64,000 nt of DNA from Pseudoips prasinana (GCA_951640165.1 OX621242.1:20642001-20706000); one strand, 5' to 3'. Shown: positions 21,798-33,480, counted from the stretch's first letter. Numbers and translations are program-made. The notes: generated by a model from the sequence alone, not told the origin.

Positions 21798-24068
21798 ATG
21801 AAACTGCATGATTGCACTAACAGTTCGGGAGCTGGTGCCAGCGATGGAAAATCAATTAGCTTGGGAATTATATTCAGTAAATAATACATTCTTTTTTGAA
21901 CCAATGTTTTGTAAGTGTATGCCTGAATAAATGTGGCTTGGTCGTGAATAAGTCAAGATCAGAAAAGTCAACCAACTTATTGTGACATTTATCGGATCTA
22001 ATAAAAAACAGTTTTGTCTGTAGTTTGTATTGCTGTAGGGGACGTTTAGAAATAGAAAAGGTACCCTGTCAACAGGTTGGTTGCAAAAGGGGGTACCGGA
22101 GCAGCATACCCGCGTTCCCGGGGCTCCCCCATCAGGCGCCAAGAGAAGTCCACGGCAGGTATGTTGGCATTCCCCCTGCCTAAAAAAAGTTGCAAGATAA
22201 AATCTGATCCTGTATTTTTACATCAATAAGATCAGAAATCAATCTTGAAATGCTAAAACAGTGAAAAAACACACGCACGTTATTATGTGGTTACTTCATG
22301 TCAGATTTGAAAAAAGAAACTGTAATTTTGACCAAACAATAAGAGAAAAAGTTAGATCAACTCACTTGAACTCACCAATTGCATGTTAGATATATTAATT
22401 CGTTTCTATAAATTACTTGCGTTGCGACGCACTCCGGCTTTGCACGTGTAGATAAATAGAAAATAATTTAATAGACAAAAGATAACAACAGTTCATTAAG
22501 TACACTACCCGTGTAATGATTAACCAATTTGAACTAAATGCGGTTATAGTGACATAACTATAATAGATAGTCTTAACCTCAGGGCTTTTTTGTGAATAAT
22601 GTACGAGTACAATAATTTACGTAGTATCAATAATTTAAGATACCTTTGGTTACATTATTACAATTTCTAAAATACCCCTAGGTATCTTTTCCAAATCTCC
22701 TATAGATCACACTACTCACTGATACTGCAGCATTACAAACAAACATAGGAAAAATCTAATCTTTTCATAATATTACTTTAGAAAGGAACTAACTTATTTT
22801 AAGCTATCAAAAGTGTATCCAACTTAAAAATACGTAGTACCTCCACACTAACTAAACCACACACCGTATATAAAAACAAAGTTCATTACAAAAAAGAGGG
22901 TAAAAATAAAAAAGTGTGGGGCGACCGACGAGTGCACGGAGTTGCCAATATTTGATTGTTTCCGCGCTCCGGTGGTGCGAGCTGCACCGTCACTCATGTG
23001 TGCAGTACTATACTGTAGTCGACTCATCCCAATACGTGTTAGTATTCTCGCGATGAAAAAATATATTTTTCATTAAAATTGAACTAGTTTACGGATTACC
23101 TGTAAAAATAGAGAGCAGATTACGAATGTAGCGTTAATATTTGGGAAATATTGCGGAAGTAATAATTTTTATAAGCTATACACTATGTTCGCATGCCTTG
23201 AGGGGGTTAAGTAGATTATAAGGACTACCCTATAATAAGACCTACATACACTGTAAACTCTATTTTTATGTTCTCTATTTTATTTACTGTGAACTGTGAA
23301 TAAATGAAATGAAATAAAATAATCTTACGGATCCCATGGATGTTTTACCGGACCTTAGTGATGGTCAGTAGAGACCACAGAAGTGGTTGAATAATTGAGT
23401 ATCTCCAGAATTCGTAGAGCTCTTGGCTACGAAGACTCTTGATCATCTGTGCCTCCAGGGTTATTTATTTATTTTATTTTATTTGGGAAAAATACAGTGA
23501 CAATTATCTAAGGTAGTATAAAATTAAAATTAAAAACAAAAAAGCATTTTCCACATATTAATAACTATATTACTTGATGTGCATAAAATTATACAAATAT
23601 TATAAAAAAAAGAAAGAAGATCGTTAAGATAAATTCATATTATGTTTGTTTAGAATTAACACCAAACCAGTTCTTGCAAATAATAGATTTCAGTTTTTGA
23701 GACGTAGTGCTAAATACATCGAAATCCGGAAAATCGTCCAAGTGGTTACTACTACTACAGATCTACTGAAAAAAGAATTTTGTCTGTAACACAGGTTATA
23801 TAACACCACTGCTTATATAAATAAATGAAAAAAGAGAAAACATTGCAAGTAACAGTACCTACGTATACATTATACAAAGCTTTCTTTGTTGTTTGCAGAT
23901 GACTTGGTCTTTTACTCTTCGCCAACCTTTTACTTGACTTTTGTTTGTTTATTTTGTTACATTCTCCTTGTTATTAAATTTTAATAAGTACTACGTCTAG
24001 GTTCACGTGGTGTATACCGTCCAGCCGGACTTTAGCGCACGGGATGTCGCGTGTTCGATCCTGCACTG
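21798..24068. other. Gene-free stretch with GC-rich patches
   Basis: No gene. 22040-22190 is a GC-richer patch with GGGGCTCCCCCATCAGGCGCC, perhaps a repeat fragment. 22915-23030 is another CG-rich patch. 23240-23320 (TGTGAATAAATGAAATGAAATAAAAT) and 23463-23500 look like LINE 3' ends or A/T-rich tails. Frames here are chance. Confidence 0.45.
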
Positions 24069-24902
24069 TATACTACTCTGTCAAGAAAGTATTGGGAAAA
24101 GATCAATAATATACAAAATGTTTGTTATTCATCCAAATTTATTTTATCACCTTCAAAGTATGCTCCTTCAGAAAGGATAGACTTACGCCAACGAATAATC
24201 CATTCATCAAAACATTTTTTAAACGCTGCTTTCGGAATTGAGTTCAGTTCTCGCCGCGAATTCTTCTTTATGTCTTCTACCGATTGAAAACGGGTACCAC
24301 GAAGTGGTAATTTGAGTTTAGGAAAAAGAAAAAACTCAGCTGGAGCCATATCTGGTGAATATGGTGGTTGCTGGGTGGTATTTGTTGAGTGTTTGTTCAA
24401 AAATTCGTTCACAATGATGGCCTTGTGCGAAGGCGCATTATCGTGGTGCAAAATCCAAGAATTTTCTTTCTACATATCTGGCCTTTTTCGTCGAATTTGC
24501 TCTCTTAAACGCCGCATAACGCTAAAATAATATTCTTTATTTACCGTTCGAGCTTCCGGTAAGAATTCAGAGTGCACAACACCGCGATAGTCAAAGAAAA
24601 CAGTCAACATGACTTTGACTTTTGATCGACTTTGGCGTGGTTTTTTCGGTTTCGGTTCAGTTGGAAGGCGCCACTCCGAAGCTTGTTGACTAGTTTGCAT
24701 GTCAAACTCGTAAACTCACGTCTCGTCACCAGTAACAATGCGTTTCATGAATGTTGGGTCGGAATTGACTCGTTCTACCATGTCCTCAGCGACTTTCATG
24801 CGATTGAGTTTTTGAAGAAAATTCAGATCTTTTGGGACTAGCCGAGCGGCAACATGTTTCATACCCAAATGATTAGTTAAAATGGTACGAATCGACTATA
24901 CT
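24069..24902 (-). mobile_element. mariner element, 5'-truncated, two internal stops
   Basis: The transposase trace runs from about 24900 to its TAA at 24125. A possible terminal sequence at the left (ACTCTGTCAAGAAAGTATTGGG, 24073 onward) marks the 3' end of the element. The N-terminal DNA-binding half is missing. It is an inactive fragment much younger than the mariner in the receptor intron. Confidence 0.75.
24125..24902 (-). pseudogene. mariner transposase, catalytic domain
   Basis: In one frame: LGMKHVAARLVPKDLNFLQK, SDPTFMKRIVTGDET (first catalytic Asp) followed by an in-frame TGA where related proteins have Trp, WRLPTEPKPKKPRQSRSKVK, a TAG at 24470-24472 (again where Trp is usual), then HHDNAPSHKA (second Asp) and YSPDMAPAEFFLFPKLK. 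Mariners have D,D34D; here the third acidic residue, 35 residues after the second Asp, is Glu (codon GAG). The frame then ends DKINLDE-TAA. Both stops can be explained by single G-to-A type changes in Trp codons (inference). Confidence 0.85.
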
Positions 24903-25069
24903 GTATATGCCGAATATCTATGTGAAAATTAAGACTTGTTTTGGCCTCGAAGGAACAGCTTAAGTCATCGGTCCTACCTCGTAGGAAGCCTAAACTACTT
25001 CATATTAACTGGTTTCCTATGAGTTTCGAAAAATACCATTTCTTTATTTTCGTATCCTGAGTTGAAATC

Positions 25070-25372
25070 CTGGGTTCAAATCCTGGGTCGGGCCAAAAGT
25101 GATTATGGGATTTTTCTGTAAAAAGAAAAATTATTAGAAGTATTATACCCCTGTGCCTCGGAGAGCACGTAAAGCCGTCGGTCCTGTGCCTGATCTCTTT
25201 CCGGTCGTGTCGCTAAGGCGTCCCATCGGATCATGAGAGTGATGGAATAGAAAGTGCTCCAGTATCCATATTATAGTGCTCAAGTGTGTCCGCACACACT
25301 TGAGCACTATAATATGTCCCGCACAGATGGCCAATCTCTGTTGAGACTGGCCGCCGTGGCCAAATTCAGCTA
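25070..25372 (+). mobile_element. SINE-like family S3, copy 1, with perfect hairpin
   Basis: Begins with a tRNA-like B-box region (GGGTTCAAATCCTGGGTCGGGCC), then TGTGCCTCGGAGAGCACGTAAAGCCGTCGGTCC, CCGGTCGTGTCGCTAAGGCGTCCCATCGGATCATGAGAGTGATGGAATAGAAAGTGCT (phrases shared by all S3 copies), and ends CTGGCCGCCGTGGCCAAATT...ATTATTATTAT. A perfect 23-bp-arm hairpin (25267-25289 with 25294-25316) lies near the end. Other S3 copies have an imperfect version of it. Confidence 0.75.
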
Positions 25373-26011
25373 GGTGGACATTATTTTTATTATTATCCTG
25401 AGTTCAAATATATTTTTTTATATTTTTTATTTCTTCATTTCTGAGGGAAAAAGTAATAACTAAAAAAGATGTGATGACGTCACTTATACGGTGGATGAGG
25501 TAGTTTCCTTTGCCTAAGCATTCCAATGTTTTAAACGAAAACATTAATGTCAAACAAGACATGTCAAATTGTCAATTGTCATTCAGGGTTATATATTTCG
25601 TAACTTTCATGGTGACATAATGAAACATAATAACGATAATAACACTGGAAACGAATTTAAAATTGACGATTTTAATTTAATTTGAAATTGAAAACATTAA
25701 ACAAACGTAAACAAGTTTAGGCGCCAACGAGTTTGACAAGAAAACTAGACAAAAAGGCGTAATAAACGACATGAAAGTGATTTTTTTTTGACGGGCAACA
25801 TTAAAGAAAAAGTCGATGGCTATTCCACCGTACGTGTGACGTCATTTGGCGCTTTCGTCGTTTTAGAATACATCGAATTTCAAATATTAAATTATTAATG
25901 AAAAGTTCATAATTTCGCAAAACTGTAAAATATGGGTGCCCTAGTTTTGGATTTACTTTTAAATAACCCAATAATGTTAAGCCAGTTAGAAATATGAAAT
26001 GTTGTCAATTA
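25373..26011. other. Gene-free stretch
   Basis: AT-rich sequence between S3 and S1 repeats; nothing recognisable. Confidence 0.5.
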
Positions 26012-26160
26012 CAGGCGTGTACTGGCCTGTTGGCGTGGTTGGCAAATGCTTGCTTTTCACGCCGGATGTCGTGGGTACGATTCCCACCCATGACACATAT
26101 TTTTGTGCCTTAACATGTCTGTTTGTCCTGAGTATGGGTGTAATTATCTATATTTCTTTA

Positions 26161-26356
26161 AAGACAACGCCCGCATTAGGGAATCTAACCCTGTGTCGCG
26201 GGGTACTTTACAAACATATAATAGACGGACACAAATTACATCTAGACTCAGAACAACTATTTATGGGTTACACAAATAGTTGTCCGGCGCGGGACTTGAA
26301 CCCGCGACACGAAGCAGCGAGACGACTGTCTTAGCCGCTGCGCCACACGTGCAGTC
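26161..26356 (-). mobile_element. SINE family S2, copy 1, nested in S1
   Basis: On -: GACTGCACGTGTGGCGCAGCGG (A-box side), GTCGCGGGTTCAAGTCCCGCGCCGGACAAC (B box), CATAAATAGTTGTTCTGAGTCTAGATGTAATTTGTGTCCGTC, GTACCCCGCGACACAGGGTTAGATTCCC and GCGGGCGTTGTCTT. It is a tRNA-derived SINE of about 195 bp; other copies are at 26967-27162, 31054-31241, 42049-42225 and 56352-56549. Confidence 0.85.
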
Positions 26357-26379
26357 AAATATATAAGTATGTATTTATA

Positions 26380-26545
26380 TCGGGACTAGTCCCTCCCTCT
26401 TACCCACCACTGCAACTCCTGTAAGCCAGGATCAACAGTGGCACACAATGAAATGACACTGAGCGGTGAAGCTCAGGCATGTCCCGGGGAATCGCTTTAA
26501 TTGTCTTGGATCCCGCAACGAATTTAATCAGAAAGACAAAAAATG
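26380..26545. mobile_element. Unidentified 166-bp insert with 15-bp target duplication
   Basis: Flanked by a perfect direct repeat AAGTATGTATTTATA (26365-26379 and 26546-26560), which lies in the S1 body. The insert begins CGGGACTAGTCCC (a palindrome) and ends GACAAAAAATG. The A-rich right end and long target duplication suggest LINE-mediated retrotransposition of an unknown sequence. No coding signal is recognised. Confidence 0.75.
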
Positions 26546-26675
26546 AAGTATGTATTTATAAAAGAAAAGTAGTATATCAGTTATCTGGTTTCCGTAGTAC
26601 AAGTTCTGCTTTGTTTGGGATCAGATGGCGGTGTGTAAATAATGTCCCACATGATATTATTATTATTAATTTGGA

Positions 26676-26966
26676 TGACTAAACATTTTATTTTTGTAGC
26701 CATGTTTTAAGAAATAAAGCTGATGGATGTTGCCTACATCCTCCGTAAGAGTATTAGGAAGAAAATCGTAAATGAGAGTTGACAGCGTGTACCGAGTAGC
26801 TTTAGAGCATTGGATAGGCTGAATGTTTGGTAAATACATTTTCGTTTTGGCACCAAAATCAGCAACATTAATGATAAAATAGAATAAAAACGGTTTTTAC
26901 TTTACTTTAAAAAGCGCTTGTATATAGTCTGAATATAAATAGTATTACAAATTTACTTAAAAAAAA
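26676..26966. other. Short unannotated stretch
   Basis: No gene is seen. A phrase AAAAAGCGCTTGTATATAGTC near 26910 also occurs near 11260, so a diverged dispersed repeat is likely. Confidence 0.4.
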
Positions 26967-27162
26967 AGACAACGCCCGCACTAGCTAATCCAATCCTTTT
27001 CTCTCGAGGTACTTTACAAACATATAATAGACGGACACAAATTACATCCAGACTCAGAACAACTATTTATGGGTCACACAAATAGTTGTCCGGCGCGGGA
27101 CTCGAACCCGCGACACGAAGCGGCTACGCGACTGTCTTAGCCGCTGCGCCACACGTGCAGTC
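26967..27162 (-). mobile_element. SINE family S2, copy 2
   Basis: Same S2 layout on the - strand, with an intact GGCGCGGGACTCGAACCCGCGACAC B-box region on +. Its head directly abuts the 3' end of an S1 SINE at 27163, so it inserted at or near the S1 tail. Confidence 0.85.
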
Positions 27163-27390
27163 ATTTACACACGGCCATCTGATCCCAAACTAAACCGAGC
27201 TTGTTCAGTGGAAATCACATAACTGATATACTACATATCATATCTTTTGTAAATACAAATTTATATGGATGTAATTGCACCCAGACATGGTCATGCTCAC
27301 AAATATCTGTCCTGTGCAGGAATCGAACCCACGACCTGCGGCGCGAAAGGCAAGTATCTACTAAAAACGCCAACCGGCCCGTCAAATACA
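27163..27390 (-). mobile_element. SINE family S1 (- strand)
   Basis: Read on +: CACGGCCATCTGATCCCAAACTAA, TGATATACTACATATCATATCTTTTGTAAATAC, CACCCAGACATGG, GGAATCGAACCCACGACCTGCGGCG (B box) and CGCCAACCGGCCCGTCAAATA (head). The TACAAAT-TTATATGG region is the insertion hot spot seen in other S1 copies, here empty. Confidence 0.82.
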
Positions 27391-27830
27391 AAAGTTATTA
27401 TAACCAGCGGCAATATTACTTAGGTACTAACAATTTATTATATTGCCATATTAATCAACATCATCGAAATTTAATAACACGCTCATTAAATTTAACATTT
27501 CATCAAACTACAATTAATTTTCAATAACAAAAAAATTCTATATGGGTCAATTATGTACGTATCATCAGTTATTATTAGATTGTTACCAACAAGTTATTAA
27601 GTAATTACTTTATCACCCACTCATTATCAATTTGCTTCAGTACCACAAACATGAAAAGTTAATAAAGGAAAATTTTGTTACAAGCATCACTTTCATTTCA
27701 GTCCACAGAGAAATATATACTGTAAACACAGTGTAACAGAAATGCTATGAAAGTCATTTAGTTAAGTTTGTCTTAAAAGATTCAAGAGAAGAGAAAATAT
27801 TTTTCACATTAAAGGAGTGTGAGGTAGACA
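27391..27830. other. Gene-free stretch
   Basis: AT-rich; nothing recognisable. Confidence 0.5.
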
Positions 27831-27831
27831 A

Positions 27832-27975
27832 GCTGGTTGGCATGGTTGGTAAATGCTTGCCTTTCTCGCCGAAGATTCCGGGTTCGATTCTGACCCAGGA
27901 TAGATATTTGTGTGCATGAACATGTCTGTTTGTCCTGAGTCTGGGTATAATTATCTGTAAGTAGTATATTTAATA
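27832..27975 (+). mobile_element. SINE family S1, 3'-shortened
   Basis: Head GACAAGCTGGTTGGCATGGTTGG, B box CCGGGTTCGATTCTGACCCAGG, body to GTATAATTATCTGTAAGTAGTATATTT, then AATAATAATAAACATT. The usual S1 3' half is missing. Confidence 0.78.
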
Positions 27976-28129
27976 ATAATAAACATTTATTTCAGACAAG
28001 GTCCATATTTTGAGGTGTGAAAAAACGCGTGACTCATCTGTTGGATGCGTTATATGCTACAGTAATCGCTTATCATGCAGGTGTATGCATGTTTGCTGAC
28101 TTATTTGTAAAAAATCACACCTCTACTGT

Positions 28130-28395
28130 TATCAGTTAGGTAACTTATACGCATATGGCAGTCATTAAAAAAAACAAAAGGATGTCTGAAACTTGACATT
28201 AAAGTAGCTAACATAGCCTATGCCTATAAGGTATTCGGTTTTTGTTCAGGAATTCTAAGATATCAGTTTGGAAACTTATACCTACGCATACGGCAGACAA
28301 TAAAAAAAAACAAAAAGATGTCTGCAACTTGACATTAAAGTAGCTAACATAGCCTATATATATATATATATATATAGGTTTTCTGTTTGAGATTT
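28130..28395 (+). repeat. ~133-bp tandem duplication and (TA)n run
   Basis: Two units share TTATACGCATATGGCAGTCATTAAAAAAAACAAAAGGATGTCTG...AACTTGACATTAAAGTAGCTAACATAGCCTAT (28145 onward and 28278 onward). The second copy ends in a (TA)n microsatellite at about 28356-28375. Confidence 0.75.
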
Positions 28396-30652
28396 TTGTT
28401 CAGGAATTCATACGCATACCCAACAGATTAAATCCCTTAGCTTTTTAGATAAACGTTGGCGCGTAATACAAAATTTTCTGTTACATCTGCATTCACGAGT
28501 TGTCGACCGCAGCGCGGCCGCGCTCACAACTCAACCTATTTGCCGGACCGACATTATCGGCGGGGCAAATTTCTACAATCTCTGTCCTTTGTGTCCGCTG
28601 CTGGTCATGACATGTCAATTACGATATCCTGTAAGCCTCTGCTCGTGATACATTATAATCACGCTATATTCTCTTTCAAAGGGAACCTTGATCGTAATTT
28701 CTGGTTCATGAGGGGGTATAGGTACTTTCATTTTACCGACAAAAGTAGCTGTTATGTAAAAATTGGTTCAATATAATCGGTAAATAAGTATATATTCATT
28801 TATACTGTATGGCAATTAATTGGGTGTATACCAACATAATACCGGCCTTATCTGTATGAAATAGTACTTTTTGAAACATCTACTTAATTATATGTATTTA
28901 GGTACATTTAAAATCTAACCTGGAGACCGCTGGATGTGGATAACTTAAGACCGGCAAATCAAGTCTTTTGTCCTGCAGTAGACAACCTGTGGCTGATATG
29001 ATGTTGATGACAAAAAAATCACCGTAACTTGAAATAGGTTTACCCAAACAATGTTCAAATTCTTTCAGTGGTCTAAATTGATGATTCTCATATTTGCGTA
29101 ACATTGCAAAAATATTTCAATTAACATAATCACTTATCTAAAATGCCAATCAAAGTTTAATTAAAGCGATTATTGATTTGAATCATTGGAATTACGGATA
29201 TCATTTGATGGCATCAGTAATTCGAGTGTTATAATAAAAATAAATAAATAAATCGTCGTATTGACCACGACGATTTAACATATTCTTTGCGGCCACAGTG
29301 GACAATAGCCTCATCAAATAGGCCACCTTCAAAAACTTGAGATGAATACCAGGAGTGCTTACATAACCCTTGCTTAATAATATTTTCTAACTTTTTCTGT
29401 AAGATGACTATTTAATGCAAATATACCAGTGAAATATTTTAGCCACTGTATGAAGCGATAGTCCTAATCGTTCATTTAACCCAAATCATTGATCCAATGG
29501 CAATCTATGTGAATAATGAGAAATCATTGGTATGAGTGACAAGCATTGCTTCAAAGCCCTCAGTAATTCGGGTGTCAACGCAACACGTTCAGTGTGCAGT
29601 GGACCGCTTATCACCCTGGAGTACTTAATCAACCCAACTGGCAACAAACTACTAACTTTGACTTCATTGTTTAATTGTATTGTCTCTTTTTGGCTTACTA
29701 AAACTGTGCCTTCTTAATAATATGACAATCACACAATATATTTATGCGTGGAGACCTATTAATGGCTCTCTGTCACGTATAACATATAAAGCCAAAGTGT
29801 CGCTGAAAACTGTTGGTCTTCCTAAGAAAAATAAATAAAATAAAAATATCCAAAGCTGATTTGACACACCATAGATACCATACCATAGACTACATCCGAG
29901 ATAAACTATCAAATATACAGCTTTGTATTACCCAACAGATTTCCATTCGATTTCAGATACATAAGACGAAGAAATTGTCAAATTATAGGTATGTCTGTAC
30001 GTAGATAGCAACAAATTTACTACTCCTTTATATCCTCAAGGGGACAATCCAAAACAGAATAATAAGCAAGTTGGGATTATACTCAAACATTGAGTTTATT
30101 TATTTATAAATAAATCTTCTCGGATGCACTCTCATCGCAACCACTATCCGATCCAATTACCTCATAAAAATTTTTAGGTCATTGCAAATACGTGTCTTGC
30201 TGCGTTATATTTGGTAATATTTAACATGCATATCTATATCTTACTAAAAACGATTACTATTATTAACAGAAACATAAAACAATTATATATTAGCTGACAT
30301 TTATTACTACTCAATAAGTGATTTTCTAAGTGGGTGTTTTATTTTTTAAACAGTTTTCATTCAACTCTTTTAGTGACTATCATCTATGCCGCCAATTTAT
30401 TAACCGGCACCATAACCCTAGAAATTCTGCCCATAATTATTATTCATATAACACTACTTTGCAAGTAAGCTCATTTGCAAAAATAAATAAATCAAAATCG
30501 ATAAAACACCAAAAATTAAGACGTAAGGCATTGAAAACCTTAAACCTTATTGAAGTTGATTACAAATAAAATATTACTGATTGACTGTTTAAAAAATATA
30601 TTAAAAGCTATTTAATCTTTTAAGGTGATTCAGCAGGTAAGTTAAGTTTATG
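28396..30652. other. Gene-free stretch
   Basis: About 2.2 kb without a recognisable gene or repeat copy. 28480-28560 is a CG-rich patch (GACCGCAGCGCGGCCGCGCTC). Several small frames (28456-28776, 29532-29717, 30330-30569) have no family features. A short 10-bp hairpin AAATCGTCGT/ACGACGATTT lies at 29250-29276. Confidence 0.5.
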
Positions 30653-30717
30653 TGTAGGAAACGCCAGTTTTTATTAGATGTTGCGCAGCCGTATCTGAAA
30701 AACTGGCGTTTCCTACA
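30653..30717. repeat. 20-bp perfect inverted repeat (hairpin)
   Basis: TGTAGGAAACGCCAGTTTTT (30653-30672) is repeated inverted at 30698-30717 with a 25-base loop. It is not part of a recognised element. Confidence 0.85.
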
Positions 30718-30782
30718 AGAAACAAAACAGAGTAGAGTCCTAAAATAAATATGAAAATGTATGAAATGAATTTGCTTGGTAA

Positions 30783-30880
30783 GTCTACATATACTATATT
30801 GCTTTTGTAAATACATACTTACACGACCTCCGGCATGAAAAGCAAGCATTTGGTAACCACGCCATCCGGCCCGTCAAAAT
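30783..30880 (-). mobile_element. SINE S1 remnant, internally deleted
   Basis: Read on +: TACATATACTATATTGCTTTTGTAAATACATACTTACA joins directly to CGACCTCCGGCATGAAAAGCAAGCATTTGG, CCACGCCATCCGGCCCGTC. About 80 bp of S1 body is missing. Confidence 0.75.
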
Positions 30881-31053
30881 TGGTATTATCATTGGTAATG
30901 GATGTTGATGAAACTTTTCCGTTTGACAAAATCCTGAAAATTTCTAAGATGAAGGATCATCTTCGGGGATATGCCATAAACGCCACGTGTGACAGATAGA
31001 TTGGCGGTCCAATAGAATCGTTATTAGATCACGATAAACAATATGAAAGGCTT

Positions 31054-31241
31054 TGACTGCACGTGCGGCGCAGTGGCTAAGACAGTCGTCTCGCCGCTTC
31101 GTGTCGCGGGTTTGAGTCCCGCGCCGACAACTATTTGTGTGACCCATAAATTATTATTCTGGATATAAGTTGTGTCCGTCTATTATATGTTTGTAAAGTA
31201 CCCCGCGACGCAGGGATTAGATACCATAGTGCGGGCGTTGA
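31054..31241 (+). mobile_element. SINE family S2, copy 3
   Basis: GACTGCACGTGCGGCGCAGTGGC, TGTCGCGGGTTTGAGTCCCGCGCC and the S2 body to GATTAGATACCATAGTGCGGGCGTTG. It is immediately followed by the L repeat. Confidence 0.85.
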
Positions 31242-31253
31242 AATTAAAAAAAT

Positions 31254-31845
31254 ACCGGTCAAGTGCGAGTCGGACTCGCACATGAAGGGTTCCGTAGCAG
31301 CAAGTATTTCAGTTGATTAAATAAAAGTAAATTGCGGTTTATAACGTATTAAAAAAAACTACTTGCTAGATCTCGTTCAAACCAATTTTCGTTGTTGTTT
31401 TCTATGGTAATGCACATCATATATTTTTTTTAGTTTTATCATTCTCTTATTTTAGAAGTTACAAGGGGGGATACACATTTTACCACTTTGGAAGTGTCTC
31501 TCGCGCAAACTATTCAGTTTAGCCAAAGATGATATTAGAAACCTCAATATGATTTTTGAAGACCTATCCATAGACACCCCACATGTATGGGTACGATCAA
31601 AAAAAAAATTTCGAGTTTCAGTTCTATGTATGGCGACCCCCCAAAATTATTATTCTTTTTCTATTTTTGTGTAAAAATCTCAATGCGGTTTACAGAATAC
31701 ACCTACTCACCAAGTTTCAGCAGCACAGCTCTTATAGTTTCGGAATAAAGTCGCTATGACATACGGACGGACAGACAGACAGACAGACAGACATGACGAA
31801 TCTATAAGGGTTCCGTTTTTGCCATTTGGCTACGGAACCCTAAAA
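31254..31845 (+). repeat. L family dispersed repeat, copy 1
   Basis: Starts ACCGGTCAAGTGCGAGTCGGACTCGC, AAGGGTTCCGTAGCAGC and ends GGGTTCCGTTTTTGCCATTTGGCTACGGAACCCTAAAAA, with ACGGACGGACAGACAGACAG inside. The GGGTTCCGT/ACGGAACCC ends are inverted relative to each other. Other copies: 43883-44069 (deleted), 61151-61694 (-) and 63083-63626 (+). It is a very common non-autonomous repeat type in moths and butterflies; its superfamily is not resolved here. Confidence 0.75.
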
Positions 31846-32407
31846 AGGTTTATTTCTAACGGAAATAAACATTTTATGCCTTTTTTTCGTTACTAAGTAA
31901 TCCGCCCATGGATAACTGCAACACCAGAGAAGGTGCAAGTACGTTACCGGCTTTTGAGAAAGGAATGGGCTGGCTTCTTGAAGGATGCCATGACATACCG
32001 GATCGGAAATAATTCCTCAGTTAACTAATTCAACAAAGTGGTAGTGCTCGGTCGGCCATTCATTCAAGTGATATGGATGAAATTTTCACCTCTGGCGAGA
32101 GGACAAACTGACTTCAGATAGACAAGTTTATCAGTTCAACACATTGACTTATATATATCACTAGACACGCTGTTTCCAATAAAACTCTATCCCAGTCCGA
32201 CTGTGCGCGAGGTGAGGGGCGCGGGCGCGTCGGCTAAAATTGCTTACTGACCTGCAGCGCACGCGCTAAAACTCAGTGAGCAAATTCTCAATATGGGATT
32301 GCGCGTCTAGTAGAATACATATAGGTCAATCGTTCAACAACATGTTTTTTTATGTTACGCGATTTCTCAGTTGTTTGTGAATGTACTTTGGGTGCAATAA
32401 TTATTTC
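31846..32407. other. Gene-free stretch with CG-rich patch
   Basis: 32200-32290 is CG-rich (GAGGTGAGGGGCGCGGGCGCGTCGG). No gene; a repeat fragment is possible. Confidence 0.45.
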
Positions 32408-32620
32408 CTCCTGGTCGATTTCAGTAACGGCGACTAGTCTCAATGCGCCAGACATATTATAGTGCAATTTGTATGCACCACAGGGACTCTTTCTATTCCA
32501 TCACTCTCATGATCCGATGAACGGCTAGCGGCACGACCGGAAAGAAGTCATATACATGACCGACGGCTTTACCTGCTCTCCGAGGCACGGCACGAGGGTG
32601 TGTGATACAAACAACTCCCA
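32408..32620 (-). mobile_element. S3 family repeat, copy 2
   Basis: On + it shows TCTATTCCATCACTCTCATGATCCGATG, GCACGACCGGAAAG, CCGACGGCTTTACCTGCTCTCCGAGGCAC, the reverse of the S3 core. The tRNA-like head is diverged. Confidence 0.7.
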
Positions 32621-33307
32621 CTCATCGAGCTGATACTTAGTAACAGTGTTTTCATTGGGAATGCTTACAAAATGGTATTGTGAGGAATTTTCAAGATCGC
32701 TGAGGTGTCACGTGGGCCTTTGCCTCTATTGAGCGGTGGCTCTCTCTCTCTTTTGGGGCCAGACTTCGCCGCGAGCGGAAACTCTGCTCGATTACGTAAC
32801 GATTTATTTCAAGCCCAAGTGTAGTGTGTTTACTGTTTGTCGTTATAAGTGATTTTTCATAAGAAAATTGTTGTTGATTTCTAAATTATTTATTCTGAAG
32901 TGTGAATAAACCTCTTTTTTATAATAAAATCTTTTTAATTCTTAAAAGTATATAAATTTTATTTCAATCAGTCTTCGTTAATAGCAGTTTAAGTCGGTTC
33001 TACGTTTATATAACAGTGGAAACTTATTCCCTAATAGCATTTGATCACATGGATTAAACATGACAACTTTTAAACCTCGAATTAAAATGGATCAATTTGA
33101 ATAATATCCAAGATTAGGAATAAACTGATGAAGGACTCTAGATTGATTGGGAGATCTGTAAGTTATTCATTTCATTTAAAGAAGAAAACTTTTTATCAAA
33201 TGTCATAAAAATGTGATCTTGATTTTTGTTCTATTTTCAGAAGACAGTCAAGCTATCATAACCTAACTAATGATGTAATTTGTGTGATTGAACAATTGAC
33301 ATTCTTA
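32621..33307. other. Gene-free stretch; possible LTR-like segment
   Basis: 32695-32930 includes CTCTCTCTCTTTTGGGGCCAGACTTCGCC and, 120 bp on, GTGTGAATAAACCTC, an arrangement that might be a solo LTR with a polyadenylation signal. No TG...CA borders or target duplication could be fixed, so this is only a suggestion. Confidence 0.3.
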
Positions 33308-33480
33308 CATTTGACTGCACCAGACGCAGTGGATAAGGTTATAGTCTTGATACTACCTCAGCGCAATCGTGTTACGGGTTTGATTCCCACACATGACCAC
33401 TATTTCTGTTGTACTGTCCGTTAATTGCATATTACAAATATGTAAATAACTCCACGATACAGGATTTTATTGGGAGTTAA
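33308..33480 (+). mobile_element. S2-like SINE, degenerate
   Basis: GACTGCACCAGACGCAGTGGATAAGG, CGTGTTACGGGTTTGATTCCCACAC and later CTCCACGATACAGGATTTTATTGG match the S2 order with many changes. Confidence 0.55.

Larger units (their letters stand above)
26012..26675 (+). mobile_element. SINE S1 carrying two nested insertions
   Basis: S1 head with GGCGTGGTTGGCAAATGCTTGC and GTGGGTACGATTCCCACCC, body to about 26157, then an inserted S2 SINE (26161-26356), a short S1 piece, a second insert (26380-26545) and the S1 3' end (TCAGTTATCTGGTTTCCGTAGTAC...AATGTCCCACATGATATTATTATTATT). Removing both inserts restores a normal S1 of about 290 bp. Confidence 0.82.

Noticed and set aside
26284..26353. tRNA gene candidates at S1, S2 and S3 heads (also 27090, 31070, 56360, 62350, 45310)
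   Set aside because: A- and B-box motifs are present, but the cloverleaf stems are incomplete and each is followed by a conserved SINE body. They are SINE heads.
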